Positions 43,726 through 53,096 of a stretch of 61,341 nt of DNA are shown piece by piece. Made by a program: the position numbers and the translations under genes. Numbering within the stretch: position 1 is the first letter of the stretch; each line of letters starts with the position of its first letter. The notes beneath the pieces were generated by a model, which saw nothing but the letters and a program-made list of their open reading frames with translations, ran no database searches and was not told the DNA's origin. Origin of the DNA: Anaerolineae bacterium (lineage in GTDB: Bacteria > Chloroflexota > Anaerolineae > 4572-78 > J111). Location of the stretch: the NCBI GenBank assembly GCA_023151115.1, contig JAKLJP010000041.1:1-61341 (forward strand), read 5' to 3'.

Positions 43726-45417
43726 CTAAGCCTCACCGCCATTTTGTTTCAACTCGGCCAGAGCCTCTTCGCGCAACTGGCGGCGGAGCACCTTGCCGGT
43801 CAGCATTTTGGGCAAGCTGTCGCGGAAGATGATGGTGCGGGGTTGTTTGTATTGGGCCAGCCGCTCCCGGCAAAAGGCGCGAATTTCGGCGGCGGTGGCA
43901 GTTTCGCCGGGTTTGAGGACGAGATAGGCCGTAATTTTTTCACTGCGCAGGTCGTCGGGCAGGCCGATGACGGCCGCCTCCAAAACTTTGGGGTGCTGGT
44001 AGAGCACTTCTTCAACCTCGCGCGGGTAAACATTAAAGCCGGCGCTGAGGATCATATCTTTTTTGCGGTCAACAATATAAAAATAACCGTCTTCGTCCAT
44101 GCGGGCGATGTCGCCCGTGCGCAGCCAGCCATCGTGCAAGGCGTTGGCAGTTTCGGCGGGCGCGTTCCAATAGCCCTGCATCACCTGCGGTCCTTTAACC
44201 ATCAATTCACCCACTTCACCTTGGGGCAGTTCTCTGGTATGATCGTCAATGTCTACAATTTTGGCGTCCGTGCCGATGATCGGTACCCCCATGCTGCCAA
44301 ATTTGCGCTGCCCTTTGAGCGGGTTAACGTGCGTCACCGAGGAAGCCTCGGTCATACCGTAGGCTTCGGCAATGCGCACGCCGGTGCGGGCTTCAAACTT
44401 TTCCATCACCTCGACCGGCAGTGGGGCCGCCCCGCTGAAAACCGCCTTGATGGAGGTCAGGTCAACTTTATCAATGTCATGATACGTATTGAGGGCCACA
44501 AACAGCGAGGGGATGCCGGTGAAAAAAGTGGGCCGTTCGGCCACAATCGCATCCACAATCGCTTTGATATTGGGCTGAAGAATGAGGACCAGGGTCGCCG
44601 CCAGGTGGATGCCCAAATTCATCAGGCCGTTCATGCCGTAAACATGGAAAAAAGGCATAATACCCAAACCGATGTCCTGGGCTTCGCCGTGGTCGTACAG
44701 CAGAAAGGTTCTGATCTGGGTCAGGCTGGCCACCAGATTGCGATGGCTGAGCATGGCCCCTTTGGGCAGACCGGTGGTGCCGCCGGTGTACTGCAAACAG
44801 GCCAGGTCGGTCGGCGCGAGGTCAATTGGTGGAGGCGCAGGATGCTTCTGGTCAATCAGCTTTTTGAAAGCGTGAACGGTATTGGCATAGGCCACGTCAA
44901 CCCATTTGCCCTGGCGGCGCAGTTCCAGGGGGGCCAATAATTTTTTAGCCAGGGGCATATAATCCTGGATGCCGGTCAAAATAACATGCTCCAGCGGCAG
45001 TTGGGGCCTGACCGCTTCGATGCGCGGCCAAAAAATGTCCAGGCCGATGACTGCCTTCGTCCCGGAGTTGCCCCACTGAAATTCTAACTCGCGCTCCACG
45101 TAAAGCGGATTGGTCATGACCGTCACCGCGCCCAGCGAGAGGGTGGCGTAATAGGCTATGATCGTTTGGGGGCAGTTGGGCAGCATAATCGCCACCCGGT
45201 CGCCTTTGCGAATGCCCAGGGCGTACAGCGCCGCCGCCAATCTATCAACCTGCTGCTTTAACTGGGTGTAGTTGAGCCGCGCACCCATAAAAATGGCTGC
45301 GGTGTGTTTGGGGTAATTTTGGGTGGCCTGGCGCAGTAAGTCGGGAATGGTCAGCGGTGGAATGACCAGCTCAGCCGGCACTTCAGCATCGTAAAATTTT
45401 AGCCAGGGTTTTGACAT
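43726..45417 (-). CDS. long-chain acyl-CoA synthetase (AMP-forming)
   Basis: 563 residues, ANL superfamily. P-loop YTGGTTGLPKGAMLSHRN, EAYGMTEASSVTH, the DGWLRTGDIARMDEDGYFY hinge and the C-terminal lysine in GKVLRRQLRE are all present. It activates fatty acids to acyl-CoA for beta-oxidation or lipid synthesis. The frame is open to 45528, but ATG 45417 has AGAGAGGG upstream and the family-like start (MSKPWLKFYD). A -10 (TATAAT, 45457-45452) lies before it. It is divergent from the SIR2 gene. Confidence 0.92.
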   Translation of the reverse strand: MSKPWLKFYDAEVPAELVIPPLTIPDLLRQATQNYPKHTAAIFMGARLNYTQLKQQVDRLAAALYALGIRKGDRVAIMLPNCPQTIIAYYATLSLGAVTVMTNPLYVERELEFQWGNSGTKAVIGLDIFWPRIEAVRPQLPLEHVILTGIQDYMPLAKKLLAPLELRRQGKWVDVAYANTVHAFKKLIDQKHPAPPPIDLAPTDLACLQYTGGTTGLPKGAMLSHRNLVASLTQIRTFLLYDHGEAQDIGLGIMPFFHVYGMNGLMNLGIHLAATLVLILQPNIKAIVDAIVAERPTFFTGIPSLFVALNTYHDIDKVDLTSIKAVFSGAAPLPVEVMEKFEARTGVRIAEAYGMTEASSVTHVNPLKGQRKFGSMGVPIIGTDAKIVDIDDHTRELPQGEVGELMVKGPQVMQGYWNAPAETANALHDGWLRTGDIARMDEDGYFYIVDRKKDMILSAGFNVYPREVEEVLYQHPKVLEAAVIGLPDDLRSEKITAYLVLKPGETATAAEIRAFCRERLAQYKQPRTIIFRDSLPKMLTGKVLRRQLREEALAELKQNGGEA

Positions 45418-45516
45418 AGCCCTCTCTTTGATGGTAACACTTCCGTTCCATATTATAACACAACACCTACTTTTGCAATCAAACTTATATCCTGTTAACA
45501 ACGACCACCGACCATT

Positions 45517-45613
45517 GCGACTCTGCAACCTTGCTACCTGCTACCCTGCGATCTTGCTATCTTATGAAAACCTGGATAAGAAAAAGACAAAACCGCCTGA
45601 CTCGTGGTATAAT
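45517..45613 (+). promoter_or_regulatory. word repeat and putative promoter before the SIR2 gene
   Basis: 45517-45565 repeats a CTGCGAC/CTGCTAC word. Then AAGACA (45584-45589), 18 bp, TATAAT (45608-45613). A leader of about 120 bases would follow before ATG 45741. Confidence 0.45.
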
Positions 45614-45740
45614 GCGCTCACTTGAATGTTAAGATACCCCAGCTTGGTATCTTTAACTGATTTTCACCACACAGACGCAGAGGTTTTTCATTTTTCTGAT
45701 CACTGACAACTGACGACTCTCTTCAGGGAGGATTGTGGCT

Positions 45741-46742
45741 ATGCCCAGAATAAAAATCAGCGGGGATGTTGAAAGAAAGGAAGCGGTTACCTGGCAGCAG
45801 ACCATTGTAGACCGTATCCGGGCCGGTAAAGTGGTGCCGGTCATCAGCCACAGCGTTGACCATAACCTGGTTTTGGGTGGACACACCTCCCTGGTTGCCG
45901 CTTACGCCGACTACATCCAATATCCCCTCACCGATAAACCTGATTTGCCTCAAATCACCCAATTCAAAGGCATCACCGACGAAAGTATTGGCGATGCCTG
46001 GGCGCTCAAAACGGATTACATCAATTTTATCAAAAATCGCCTGTTTGACCTGGCCGAGGCGGCCGGCGCATCCGAAGAGACCCTGGCCGAAATCGAGGAA
46101 GCTTTTGACGATGTGACCTTCTCCGATTTTTCGGGCCGCTTGGGCTATCCCCGCTTTGACGATGGCCGGGCCAATCCGCTGTTGAACCTGGCCGAATTTC
46201 CCCTGCCGATCTATTTGACCACCAGCTATCACGATTTTATCGAAGTCGCACTACGACGCGCCGGCAAAGAACCGCGCACCGAAATCTGCCGCTGGCACAA
46301 GGGCCTGGAAAGCGTGCCTTCTGTGTTTGAGAGCGATTATCAGCCCAGCAAAGAAGCGCCGCTGGTCTATCATCTGCACGGCTTCGACGCCTACCCCGAG
46401 TCGTTGGTGCTGACCGAAAACGATTATTTGGAGTTTTTGGTGGCTATCTCTCAAGAGATGGGCCGCGGCACCGACCCTATTCCCAAGCGGGTGCGTCAAG
46501 CGATGGCCGACTCGTCGTTGATTTTATTGGGTTATAAACTGCCCAGTTGGGAATTTAAAGTGCTTTTTTGGGGACTGGTCAAACCCCGGCCCTTGCAGCA
46601 CACCAGCGTCTCCATTCAACTGGCCCCTAACGAAGCCGAAAGACAGTATCTACAGGAGTACCTGCGCCGCGAGGCCAAGTTTGAAGTCTACTGGGGCGAG
46701 ATTGAACAATTTATTGTGGAATTGCGGCAGGCGCTGGAATAA
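45741..46742 (+). CDS. SIR2-like domain protein
   Basis: 333 residues. The SIR2-like NAD-binding fold is recognised by LTTSYHDFIEVAL (T160-T161-S162-Y163), VYHLHGFD with the catalytic-type H213, TENDYLEFLV and LILLGYKLPSWEFKVLF. The N-terminal glycine motif is degenerate (PVISHSVDHN). Such SIR2_2 proteins act as NAD-depleting effectors in defence systems (Thoeris, DSR, AVAST type V). ATG 45741 follows GGGAGGA. The nSTAND1/WD40 gene starts 24 bp downstream, so the two probably form one operon with sensor and effector. Confidence 0.8.
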   Translation: MPRIKISGDVERKEAVTWQQTIVDRIRAGKVVPVISHSVDHNLVLGGHTSLVAAYADYIQYPLTDKPDLPQITQFKGITDESIGDAWALKTDYINFIKNRLFDLAEAAGASEETLAEIEEAFDDVTFSDFSGRLGYPRFDDGRANPLLNLAEFPLPIYLTTSYHDFIEVALRRAGKEPRTEICRWHKGLESVPSVFESDYQPSKEAPLVYHLHGFDAYPESLVLTENDYLEFLVAISQEMGRGTDPIPKRVRQAMADSSLILLGYKLPSWEFKVLFWGLVKPRPLQHTSVSIQLAPNEAERQYLQEYLRREAKFEVYWGEIEQFIVELRQALE

Positions 46743-46765
46743 TTGTGAATAGTGGGGGGACCACG

Positions 46766-48895
46766 ATGACCCAGATTAATAATCCCTATGTTGGACCGCG
46801 CACCTTTACCCAACAGGATAGCGACCGGTTTTTTGGCCGGGAGCGAGAAGCGCAGGATCTCTTTTCGCTGGTGGTCTCGGAACGGCTGACCCTGTTTTAT
46901 GCCCAATCCGGCGCGGGCAAAAGCTCCTTGATTAATGCCCGCTTGATTCCTCAACTGCGCCAGGAGGGCTATGCGGTTTTGCCTCCTGGCCGGGTTAGCG
47001 GCGAGCTGCCCCAGGGCGTCGGCGGGGTGGACAATATTTTTGTCTTCAACTTGATGCTCAGCCTGGACCAGAGCGGCAGTGACCCGCAGCGTTTTCTGCG
47101 CTTGCCCCTGACCGATTTCCTGGCCGGGCTGGTCAGCGACGACGGGCAGCGCTATTACTATGAGTCTGAGGCTAAGGCTGAGGGTTATGTCGAAACGCCT
47201 CATGTTTTGATTATTGACCAGTTTGAGGAGTTGATGACCACCCACCCGGCTCGTTGGCCGGAGCGCGAAGATTTCTTTCGTCAACTCGACCGGGCCATGG
47301 CCGACGACCCGCTGCTGTGGGTGGTGCTGACCTTCCGCGAGGATTACCTGGCGGCCATCGAGCCTTATGCGCCGCTGTTGACCGGCAAAATGCGCGCCCG
47401 CTTTTACATGCAGCGTATGGGCCATGCCGCCGCCCTGGAAGCGGTTCAAAAACCGGCCGCCCAAGCCGGCCGCCCCTTTGCCCCTGGCGTAGCCGAAAGC
47501 CTGGTAGATAACCTGCGCCAGGTACGGGTGCAACTGGCCGAAAAATTGGCTGTCATGGCCACTGCTCACCCGGATGAAACGGCTCCCTCGCTAAACCGGG
47601 CGCATTCCCTCGGCCAGTTTGTCGAGCCGGTGCAGTTGCAGGTGGTCTGTTATCAACTGTGGGAAAATCTGAGAGGACGTCCCGCCGGCGACATCAGCCC
47701 GCGTGATTTGCAGGAACTCGGCAATGTTGACCGCGCCCTGGCCGATTTTTACGAACAGGCGCTGGCGAAAGCCATCACCGCCACCGCTCAATCCGAGCCG
47801 GAGCTGCGCGACTGGTTTGAGCGTAAGCTCATTACCGAGGCCGGCACGCGCGGCAGTGTCTATCGCGGCAAAGAACTAACCGCCGGTATTGCCACCGCTA
47901 CCGCCGATTTCCTGGTTAACCAGTTTGTGCTTCGCACCGAAAGTCGAGCCGGGGGCATTTGGTACGAGCTGGTGCATGACCGTTTTATTGAGCCAATTTT
48001 GCAATCTAACCGAGATTGGCGCGCCCAGCAGCCGTTGGTCGTGCAGATGGCCGAAGCCTGGGTTGCCGCCGGGGAAGACCCGGCGAAATTATTGGAAGGC
48101 CAACTGTTACGCGAGGTGATAAATACTAACCGGCCTGAAATAGGTAAACCGGGCTTTGTTAAAAAATTTATCGAGGCCAGCCAAGCCGCCCAGCAAGCCA
48201 GAGAATCGGCCCAGCAGGCCCAAAAATTACAACAGGCCGAGGCCCTGGCTGAAGCTCAACGCCAGCGGGCCGAGGCCCAGACCAAGGCAGCGAAACGGCT
48301 GCGCTGGACCGTTATCGCCCTGGGCCTCTTTATCCTGACTACGGCGGTGGTGATTGGCCTGGGTATCTACACCGGCTTGCTGCGGGCCGAAGCGGTGCTT
48401 AAAGATGCCGTTATCACCACCTCGCTGCCACTCAACGGGCGGCTGTACGTTGCTGTAGACCGAACCGAGACGGCCATCAAGCTGACCGACACTGTGAGCG
48501 GCCGCGCCATCACCCTCAGCGGTGGGCATACGGCTGAAATTAGTAAATTCATCTTGAACGAGAACGCCACCTACCTGGCCTCATCCGATGTCGGCGGGAC
48601 CACCATTGTCTGGGATTTGAGCACGGGCCGGCCTATTGCCCAATTGGGCGGGCATACTGAAACCATCCGCTACGTGGTCTTCTCGCCCGATGGCCGACTG
48701 CTGGCCACCGGCGGCGATGATGAAACGACGCGCGTGTGGGATACCTCTACCTGGCAGGAAATTCATCGCCTTGAGAGTGACGGCGGCTCAATCATTAGCG
48801 TGGCCTTTTGGGAAGATTCCTCACTGTTGGTCACCGCTACCAGCGAAGGCAAATATGCTATTTGGGACCCGTGGACGGGGGAGAAAGTGAAGTAA
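46766..48895 (+). CDS. nSTAND1-type NTPase with C-terminal WD40 repeats
   Basis: 709 residues. NPYVGPRTFTQQDSDRFFGR is the standard nSTAND1 start; Walker A is AQSGAGKSS (46-54), Walker B VLIIDQFEEL (147-156). A winged-helix and helical region extends to about 470, then a coiled coil (QAAQQARESAQQAQKLQQAE), a transmembrane helix (about 515-537), and three to four WD40 repeats (FSPDGRLLATGGDDETTRVW). A normal propeller needs about seven blades; the gene stops just before MITE B, so it is possibly truncated. It is a likely sensor/oligomerising partner for the SIR2 protein. Confidence 0.85.
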   Translation: MTQINNPYVGPRTFTQQDSDRFFGREREAQDLFSLVVSERLTLFYAQSGAGKSSLINARLIPQLRQEGYAVLPPGRVSGELPQGVGGVDNIFVFNLMLSLDQSGSDPQRFLRLPLTDFLAGLVSDDGQRYYYESEAKAEGYVETPHVLIIDQFEELMTTHPARWPEREDFFRQLDRAMADDPLLWVVLTFREDYLAAIEPYAPLLTGKMRARFYMQRMGHAAALEAVQKPAAQAGRPFAPGVAESLVDNLRQVRVQLAEKLAVMATAHPDETAPSLNRAHSLGQFVEPVQLQVVCYQLWENLRGRPAGDISPRDLQELGNVDRALADFYEQALAKAITATAQSEPELRDWFERKLITEAGTRGSVYRGKELTAGIATATADFLVNQFVLRTESRAGGIWYELVHDRFIEPILQSNRDWRAQQPLVVQMAEAWVAAGEDPAKLLEGQLLREVINTNRPEIGKPGFVKKFIEASQAAQQARESAQQAQKLQQAEALAEAQRQRAEAQTKAAKRLRWTVIALGLFILTTAVVIGLGIYTGLLRAEAVLKDAVITTSLPLNGRLYVAVDRTETAIKLTDTVSGRAITLSGGHTAEISKFILNENATYLASSDVGGTTIVWDLSTGRPIAQLGGHTETIRYVVFSPDGRLLATGGDDETTRVWDTSTWQEIHRLESDGGSIISVAFWEDSSLLVTATSEGKYAIWDPWTGEKVK

Positions 48896-48977
48896 TATAC
48901 CCAACGCATTTCAAAATCTCCGTAGCGGACGGCATAGGGATGCCGTCCTACGGAAATTTTAGTGTGCGCTTGGTATA
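48896..48977. mobile_element. MITE copy B (82 bp)
   Basis: TATACCCAACGCATTTCAAAAT ... ATTTTAGTGTGCGCTTGGTATA, inverted relative to copy A. It begins immediately after the TAA of the nSTAND1 gene. With copy A it brackets 43.6-48.98 kb. Confidence 0.75.
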
Positions 48978-48987
48978 GTAAATGGTG

Positions 48988-49578
48988 TTACCCCATCTGC
49001 GGCTGCAACTCTCGCGCCGCCCTGGCCTGGCGCACAATTTCGGCAATCTGCGCCAGGTGGCTGTCGTCGTGAGACAGGCCGCGCACAAAGCGGGTCAGGG
49101 CATTGGTGGGGTCAGCGCCGGGTGCGACCTCATAGCTGTTGGTCAAATCCGGCGGATCGGGCCAAAGTTCCAGGCTGGCCAGACGCATGCGCCGGCTTTC
49201 TTCGAGCCGCTGGCGACATTGGGCAATCGTGGTCACGGTTTCCCAGGGGACTTCATGGCGAGAGCGTCCGTGAAACGGAACCCCGCGAGCCAATTCGGCG
49301 GCCAGAAAAGCCGATTCCTCAGCCGAAGCGGTGGTGTGAACAATAACGTGGCCCAACGTCCAGGAGAGATTGATTTCGCCAGGATTGACGGCGTAGGAAT
49401 CATGGGCCTGCGGATCATCCGGCGTAAAGGTCACATCCGCATTGGTACAAGCGGCAATCAGGCCCAACATAGTGTCAACCATCTCGTCAGTCAGTCGAGC
49501 CAGGTCAGCTTTGGTCAAATCCGCAGCCAGTTGGCTGATTTTGATCTCTTTTTTGCGAACAGGGGTGAAGTCGAGCAT
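48988..49578 (-). CDS. DinB-family protein
   Basis: 196 residues. Helical-bundle protein with [39 protein letters not shown] and [20 protein letters not shown], giving the spaced histidines of the DinB fold. Different subgroup from the DinB_2 gene at 21046. Role unknown. It is convergent with the nSTAND1 gene. Confidence 0.75.
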   Translation of the reverse strand: MLDFTPVRKKEIKISQLAADLTKADLARLTDEMVDTMLGLIAACTNADVTFTPDDPQAHDSYAVNPGEINLSWTLGHVIVHTTASAEESAFLAAELARGVPFHGRSRHEVPWETVTTIAQCRQRLEESRRMRLASLELWPDPPDLTNSYEVAPGADPTNALTRFVRGLSHDDSHLAQIAEIVRQARAARELQPQMG

Positions 49579-49601
49579 GGTGATTGAAGTTCCTCAAACG
49601 A

Positions 49602-49668
49602 CAGACCGGGGACCGATGACCGGCTATTTACCATTTAGCCCTGGTCTCCCGTCCCCGGTCCCCGGTCT
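49602..49668. repeat. tandem-word palindrome (word GACCGGGGACCGAT)
   Basis: Left arm AGACCGGGGACCGATGACCG (49602-), right arm GGTCTCCCGTCCCCGGTCCC onward to 49668. It lies between the dinB-like gene and the flavoprotein. Confidence 0.75.
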
Positions 49669-49669
49669 A

Positions 49670-50215
49670 TTAGTCAACCGTATCGTAATCTACAAAATCT
49701 TTGCCTTTTTCGCTGGCTAAAATATCCAAGGCGGCGACTGCGCCGGTGCCGGCGGAGATGATGGCCTGACTGCGAGCCAGCCGGGTGCTGCGCCCGACCA
49801 CGTACAGCCGCTCAATCGAGCTGCGATAGTTGTGGTCAACCTGCACCCCGCTGCTGGTAATAGTCAGGCCCAGGCTTTGAGCCAGTTTGATGGATTTGCC
49901 TTCGGCAATGACCAAATATTTGCTTTCGTGGCGCTGACCGCCGGCGGTGGTAATGGCAAAGCCGGTTTCCGTCTGCTCGATGGCGGTAACTTCCTGGGCG
50001 TGAATCTGCGCTCCAAATTTCTGCACCTGCTCATGCGCAATTTTCTGAAAGTCGCTGCCAACGATCTCTGGAATGCCCAAATAGTTGTATAATTTAGCTG
50101 AATGCATGGCCGTCTTATCTATTCCAAAAACGGCCACTTGCTGGCCGTTCTTAGCCAGAAACAGGGCTGCGCTCAACCCGGCGGGGCCATCGCCAATGAT
50201 AATAACGTTAGACAT
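49670..50215 (-). CDS. FAD-dependent oxidoreductase, short thioredoxin-reductase-like
   Basis: 181 residues. FAD-binding GDGPAGLSAALFLAKNG (Rossmann), then YLVIAEGKSIKLAQSL, SSIERLYVVGRSTRLARSQA and SAGTGAVAALDIL close the FAD domain. The NADPH-binding domain and the CxxC of thioredoxin reductases are missing, so this is half of a typical enzyme. It may take electrons from another protein. It is divergent from a TetR regulator and has a consensus promoter (TTGACA-16-TATAAT). Confidence 0.8.
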   Translation of the reverse strand: MSNVIIIGDGPAGLSAALFLAKNGQQVAVFGIDKTAMHSAKLYNYLGIPEIVGSDFQKIAHEQVQKFGAQIHAQEVTAIEQTETGFAITTAGGQRHESKYLVIAEGKSIKLAQSLGLTITSSGVQVDHNYRSSIERLYVVGRSTRLARSQAIISAGTGAVAALDILASEKGKDFVDYDTVD

Positions 50216-50359
50216 GTTGAAGATTCCCCCTTCTATGATAATATTAATTGGTAGAGTACATTCTAATCAACAGCGCCAAAAATACCTATTTTACCCCCAT
50301 CTCGTTCATCTCATTCCCAAATTGAGTTTGAGAACAAGATAGGGGAAATGTTTTTGCCG

Positions 50360-50446
50360 TTGACGAAACTACTTATTTACTTATAATAAAGCGGACTACA
50401 GTCCGTATTTGTGCCGCTATTATAATGCGCTGAAATTCTTTGTCAA
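50360..50446. promoter_or_regulatory. divergent promoters with shared operator
   Basis: Plus strand: TTGACG (50360-50365), 16 bp, TATAAT (50382-50387), facing tetR. Minus strand: TTGACA (50446-50441), 16 bp, TATAAT (50424-50419), facing the flavoprotein. Between the two -10 boxes is the palindrome CGGACTACAGTCCG (50392-50405), a likely TetR operator. Confidence 0.75.
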
Positions 50447-50455
50447 GAGTTTTCA

Positions 50456-51127
50456 ATGGACTTCAATCAAGCCGATATCATCCCTTTAATGGCCGCCGAT
50501 AATGCCTCGCATCTCAAACGGGCTAAGCGCGCCGACGCCATCGCCAACCGTGAACTTATCCTGGCGACAGCCCAACGCCTGTTTGCCGAACGGGGTATTG
50601 CTCACGTTTGCATGGCCGCCATTGCCGAGTGCGCCGGGGTAGGCAAAGGGACGCTCTATCGCGGCTTTGCCAATAAGTCCGAACTTTGCCTGGCTTTGCT
50701 GGACGAAGACATGCGCCTTTTCCAGAATCAAACCCTACAAATGCTGCGGGAGAGGCACGCTCAACCCGCGCTGAGCCGCCTGGATGCTTTTCTCAACAGC
50801 CTGGTTTATTTTGTCGAGCGTCAAGCGCTGCTGCTGCGTGAAGTGCAACTGCACGGCGCGTTACAAGGCGAAGCAACGCCCGGCCCCGATTCGCCGCACA
50901 GGTGGCTGCCATGGCTGCGGACCACGGTGGGGCTGCTATTAAAGCAGGCGGAGCAGAACGGCGAGGCTGACAATCTGGATGTTCCCTACCTGGTTGATGC
51001 TATTCTGGCCCCGCTTAGCGCCGATCTATTCCTCTACCAACGGGAGACGTGTGGCTTTGACCTGGAGCGCATCAGCCAGGGGTTGCGGCAGTTGGTGCTG
51101 GATGGCTGCCGCAAGCGTGGCTCATAA
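50456..51127 (+). CDS. TetR-family transcriptional regulator
   Basis: 223 residues. N-terminal HTH: ILATAQRLFAERGIAHVCMA, IAECAGVGKGTLYRGFANKS. The C-terminal ligand domain is helical and unassigned. It probably represses itself and the divergent flavoprotein by binding the palindrome at 50392-50405. The start could be one of two ATGs (50456, 50489); a promoter 70 bp upstream fits both. Confidence 0.9.
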   Translation: MDFNQADIIPLMAADNASHLKRAKRADAIANRELILATAQRLFAERGIAHVCMAAIAECAGVGKGTLYRGFANKSELCLALLDEDMRLFQNQTLQMLRERHAQPALSRLDAFLNSLVYFVERQALLLREVQLHGALQGEATPGPDSPHRWLPWLRTTVGLLLKQAEQNGEADNLDVPYLVDAILAPLSADLFLYQRETCGFDLERISQGLRQLVLDGCRKRGS

Positions 51128-51326
51128 TTTAAATACTCCTTGGTGCCCCATCGAAGAATCCATCCCACATATTTGGTTGGATTTTTTTATTGCTGTCCCT
51201 GCTGTTAAAATAATATTTAGAATATAGCCAACCCAGGAATGTTCAAAAGCCGATTCTGTTCCGTGCGTCACTTTGCACCATCAGGAATTAAAACCACATA
51301 CGTTATACTGGTTTGGGAGAGCCGCT

Positions 51327-53096
51327 ATGACACATACATCAAAGACGCAGTCCCCTGCGGCAGAAGATACCCCGCTTAAAATTACCCTCATCTACGCCCT
51401 TATCGGTGGGCTATGGATTATCTTTTCGGATCGTTGGGCGGCAGCCCTGGTGACCAATCCGGTCGCCTTGACCGAGATCCAAACTTATAAAGGCTGGTTT
51501 TACATCATGGCCACCGCCCTTTTACTCTATCTGCTGATTAAACGAGATATGACTGCCCTGCAAGAGAACGAAGAGCGCTTCCGGGCCACTTTTGAACAAG
51601 CCGCTGTCGGCATTGCCCACGTGGGGCTGGAAGGTCAATGGCTGCGGGTCAACCAAAAGTTGTGTGATATCGTTGGCTATAGTCGCGAAGAATTGGCCCA
51701 ACTAACCTTTCAAAAGATTACCTACCCTGATGATTTGGAGGCCGACCTGGAACAGACCCAGCGTTTGTTAGCCGGTGAGATTGAGACCTATTCCATGGAA
51801 AAACGCTACATTCGCCGGGAATCTTCCATCGTTTGGGTCAATTTGACCACCTCGCTGGTGCGTGAACCCACCGGGGAGCCAAAGTATTTTATTGGCGTCG
51901 TTCAGGATATTTCTCAGCGCAAGCAACTGGAAGAGCAATACCACCACTCTCAAAAAATGGAAGCGATCGGCCGGCTGGCCGGTGGGGTGGCCCACGATTT
52001 TAATAACCTGTTGACGGTCATTAATGGCTATAGTGAGCTATCTTTGAACCGCCTGAGCGAAGCTGATCCCCTGCAAAAACCTATCCGCGAAATCCAAAAA
52101 GCCGGTGAACGGGCAGCCAGGTTAACCAGCCAACTGCTGGCCTTTAGCCGCCAGCAGATACTTCAACCTAAGATTTTGGATTTGAACGAGGTAATTGCCG
52201 AAACCAGCTTGATGCTCAAGCGCTTAATTGGCGAAGATATTGAGTTGGTAACCTTTACCAGGGCGAACCTGGGACGGGTCAAGGCTGATCCCGGCCAAAT
52301 TGAGCAGGTTATTATGAATTTAGCCGTCAATGCCCGTGACGCCATGCCCCAGGGCGGCAAATTGACCATTGATTTGGCCAATGTTGAATTAGACGAGGAG
52401 TTTGCTCGCCGGCGGATGGAGATACCCCCCGGTTCATACGTGCGTTTGGCTATAAGCGATACAGGCGTGGGCATGGATAAAGAAACCCAAAAGCGTATTT
52501 TTGAGCCTTTCTTCACCACCAAAGGGCTGGGCAAGGGCACAGGTCTGGGCCTGGCTACCGTCTATGGAATTGTTAGCCAGAGCGGCGGCTCGATTCTGGT
52601 GTATAGCGAGCCGGGTTGGGGCACAACCTTCAAAATCTATCTGCCCTGGGCCAAAGAAATAAGTGAGACTGTTCCGACCAGCCATGTTCCTAAAATCTAT
52701 CCCTCACCGGGAACAGAAACAATTTTATTAGTCGAGGATGAGTCAGGTGTCCGCGACTTGGTGCGCGATACCCTTAAAGAGGAGGGCTATGTGGTGCTGG
52801 TGGCCGGTAACAGTGCGGAGGCGCTTCGCTTGTGCCATCAGCATCCTGATCCGATCCACCTGCTCTTAACGGATGTGGTGATGCCCGGTCTGAGCGGGCA
52901 TCAGTTGGCGCAAGCGCTGTTACCGCTGCGGCCCCATTTGCGCACCCTCTATATGTCTGGCTACACCGACGAGGCGATTGTGCAGCATGGGGTTTTAGAA
53001 GCCGGCGTAGCTTTTCTGCACAAACCCTTCACCCCGCAAACGCTTACCCACAAAGTACGCGAAGTTCTGGAAGCGCCAGCTTATACCAACCCGTAG
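51327..53096 (+). CDS. hybrid sensor histidine kinase (PAS-HisKA-HATPase-REC)
   Basis: 589 residues. Two N-terminal transmembrane helices (about 20-38 and 52-70), a PAS domain with PAC (about 80-205), HisKA with phospho-acceptor H223 ([17 protein letters not shown]), HATPase ([35 protein letters not shown]), and a C-terminal receiver with D516 (LLTDVVMPG). The 'HDFNNLL' box is typical of this class. No output regulator is adjacent; its own REC is the final domain. ATG 51327 is preceded by GGGAGA. Confidence 0.93.
   Translation: MTHTSKTQSPAAEDTPLKITLIYALIGGLWIIFSDRWAAALVTNPVALTEIQTYKGWFYIMATALLLYLLIKRDMTALQENEERFRATFEQAAVGIAHVGLEGQWLRVNQKLCDIVGYSREELAQLTFQKITYPDDLEADLEQTQRLLAGEIETYSMEKRYIRRESSIVWVNLTTSLVREPTGEPKYFIGVVQDISQRKQLEEQYHHSQKMEAIGRLAGGVAHDFNNLLTVINGYSELSLNRLSEADPLQKPIREIQKAGERAARLTSQLLAFSRQQILQPKILDLNEVIAETSLMLKRLIGEDIELVTFTRANLGRVKADPGQIEQVIMNLAVNARDAMPQGGKLTIDLANVELDEEFARRRMEIPPGSYVRLAISDTGVGMDKETQKRIFEPFFTTKGLGKGTGLGLATVYGIVSQSGGSILVYSEPGWGTTFKIYLPWAKEISETVPTSHVPKIYPSPGTETILLVEDESGVRDLVRDTLKEEGYVVLVAGNSAEALRLCHQHPDPIHLLLTDVVMPGLSGHQLAQALLPLRPHLRTLYMSGYTDEAIVQHGVLEAGVAFLHKPFTPQTLTHKVREVLEAPAYTNP

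Noticed and set aside
43684..44940. Plus-strand open frame of 418 codons
   Set aside because: Antisense to the acyl-CoA synthetase; no RBS and no protein pattern.
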